From positions 1-8,117 of the forward strand of contig CAJKLB010000063.1 of the NCBI GenBank assembly GCA_905200615.1: DNA of 8,117 bases, read 5' to 3'. This stretch comes from an uncultured Selenomonadales bacterium. GTDB lineage: Bacteria > Bacillota > Clostridia > Christensenellales > QALW01. Made by a program: the position numbers and the translations under genes. The notes under the pieces were generated by a model. The model made no database searches and had not been told where the DNA came from. It was given only the letters and a program-made list of their open reading frames with translations. Positions 7,122 through 8,117 of the stretch are shown piece by piece (within the stretch, counting starts at the first letter, position 1; each line of letters opens with the position of its first letter).

Positions 7122-7969
7122 TTCAATGCGAAAATTTAGTAAAAATATATAAGAACGGCGAAACGGAAACCATTGCTCTGCAAGGGTTGGATCTTGAAGT
7201 AAAAGACAGAGAAATGATAGCGGTAATGGGCGCCAGCGGCAGCGGAAAAAGTACGCTTTTAAATATAATCGGCTGTCTGGAAAAACCTGACGCCGGAGCT
7301 CTTTTTATTGACGAAACCGACGTGCTGCGGTTAACCGCGAATGAGCTTATTGCGTTCAAAATGGAGCGAATCGGTTTTATTTGGCAAAATAATGCTCGGA
7401 ACCTCATTCCTTATCTTTCGGCAATAGAAAATGTTCTGGCGCCTATGCGTTTACTAAATAAGCCCGATAGAAACCGAGCCAAAGAACTTTTAGATGCCGT
7501 AGGGTTAAAAGACAGATTTCAAAGTACACTGTATCAGCTTTCGGGCGGGGAGCAGCAGCGCGTGGCGATTGCCGTGGCTCTTGCGAATAATCCTTCAATT
7601 CTATTGGCGGATGAACCTACGGGCAGTGTGGATTCTTCTACTTGTGATACCATTATGGATTTATTTCGTTCTGTTAATAAAAATATGGGAAAAACAATTG
7701 TTATTGTTACCCATGATATGCATCTGTCTTCTATGGTGGATCGAGTTGTTTACATCCGTGACGGAAGAACTTCCTCGGAATTGATACGTACAAACAGTGG
7801 ATCTCATCTTTCTCAAACACACCGTGAGTTCAGTTTAATCGATAAAAACGGACGGGTACAAATTCCGAAAAATATTTTAGAACAGTCGGCAATCAAAGGA
7901 AAATTGGTTACTTTTCAGCTTGTCGACGGTAATATTTTGATTTGTTCCGGACAGGAGAAGGATACTTAG
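7118..7969 (+). CDS. ABC transporter ATPase 2 with AbrB/SpoVT-like C-terminal tail
   Basis: The 283-residue protein is longer than its partner because of a C-terminal addition. Residues 1-220 are a complete ATPase: Walker A GASGSGKST at 38-46, Q-loop Gln90, signature LSGGEQQ at 141-147, Walker B ILLADE at 161-166, D-loop SVD at 170-172 and H-loop His199. The stretch after the signature reads AIAVAL, where ATPase 1 has the common AIARAL. After a polar linker, residues 236-278 fit the swapped-hairpin AbrB/SpoVT pattern: IDKNGRVQIPKNIL, then IKG, then a short beta stretch and DGNILI. In transcription factors this fold binds DNA as a dimer. On an ATPase it may simply be a dimerisation or regulatory module, which is inference. 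The ATG overlaps the previous gene in ATGA (7118-7121), a typical coupled junction. Confidence 0.94.
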   Translation: MIQCENLVKIYKNGETETIALQGLDLEVKDREMIAVMGASGSGKSTLLNIIGCLEKPDAGALFIDETDVLRLTANELIAFKMERIGFIWQNNARNLIPYLSAIENVLAPMRLLNKPDRNRAKELLDAVGLKDRFQSTLYQLSGGEQQRVAIAVALANNPSILLADEPTGSVDSSTCDTIMDLFRSVNKNMGKTIVIVTHDMHLSSMVDRVVYIRDGRTSSELIRTNSGSHLSQTHREFSLIDKNGRVQIPKNILEQSAIKGKLVTFQLVDGNILICSGQEKDT

Positions 7970-8117
7970 TGGTTTCATCTGATTTACCGAACAATTTAAT
8001 TCAACTTATGTTGATAGACAAAAAATTGGATAAAAATAAAGAAAGTTTTGATTCTTTTTTTCATAATTTTTATGCGAAAATTCCGTTAATAGATCTTTTT
8101 ATACACTGCTTTATTTA
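7969..8117 (+). CDS. Start of an unrecognised gene, cut by the window edge
   Basis: A GTG at 7969 shares its G with the TAG stop of ATPase 2 and opens a frame that runs to the end of the window, about 49 residues. GAGAAGG at 7955-7961 lies 7 nt upstream, a fair ribosome binding site. An in-frame ATG at 8008 lacks one, so GTG is preferred. The visible peptide is Lys/Asp/Asn-rich at first, then rich in Phe, Leu and Ile (FDSFFHNFYAKIPLIDLF). No signal peptide is evident, which suggests a cytoplasmic protein. The family cannot be judged from so short a piece. Its overlap with the ABC operon suggests a linked function. Confidence 0.7.
   Translation, partial: MVSSDLPNNLIQLMLIDKKLDKNKESFDSFFHNFYAKIPLIDLFIHCFI

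Noticed and set aside
7569..7784. Plus-strand 71-codon frame within ATPase 2
   Set aside because: It is a shifted frame over the Walker B and H-loop region of an intact ATPase, and its Leu/Ile/Trp-rich translation is a by-product of that.
3726..7969. BceAB-type antimicrobial peptide detoxification module
   Set aside because: BceAB has one ATPase and one ten-helix permease with a single large ectodomain. Here there are two ATPases, two ectodomains and an adaptor, which fits a MacAB-like system better.
1..8117. CRISPR array, tRNA, rRNA, transposase or attachment sites
   Set aside because: I saw no regularly spaced repeats, RNA gene patterns, transposase motifs or long terminal repeats on either strand.

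Overview
The window looks like part of a chromosome, or of an integrated element, from a low-GC Gram-positive bacterium, most likely a Clostridia-type Firmicute. Three things point that way: strong AGGAGG-type ribosome binding sites, near-consensus TTGACA/TATAAT promoters, and several lipoprotein signal peptides on proteins that would sit outside a single membrane. The taxonomic call is inference, because no rRNA or marker gene is present.

Layout: positions 1-435 form a markedly AT-rich stretch with no convincing gene. It carries two near-consensus vegetative promoters (32-60 and 346-374). A perfect 7-3-7 dyad (331-347) overlaps the -35 box of the second promoter and is a candidate operator. 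A possible 38-codon reading frame (82-198) lies just downstream of the first promoter.

From 436 to the end, everything is one tightly packed plus-strand gene cluster with gaps of 25, 17, 5 and 3 nt, then overlaps of 4 and 1 nt. In order it encodes: an RCC1-repeat beta-propeller lipoprotein (436-1848); a lipoprotein of unknown family (1874-2686); a HlyD/MacA-like membrane-fusion adaptor made as a lipoprotein (2704-3720); a 910-residue FtsX/MacB-type ABC permease with two large extracytoplasmic domains (3726-6458); two different ABC ATPases (6462-7121 and 7118-7969); and the beginning of an unrecognised gene (7969 to the window edge). No terminator was seen between the genes or at the end, so the operon continues past the window.

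How they may work together: the two ATPases and the pseudo-dimeric permease probably form a MacB-like mechanotransmission or efflux ABC machine. The adaptor would be anchored on the outer face, with the RCC1 propeller and the second lipoprotein as surface-exposed partners. The substrate cannot be read from the sequence. The least ordinary points are the RCC1 lipoprotein leading a MacAB-like operon, the AbrB/SpoVT-like tail on the second ATPase, and the candidate operator.
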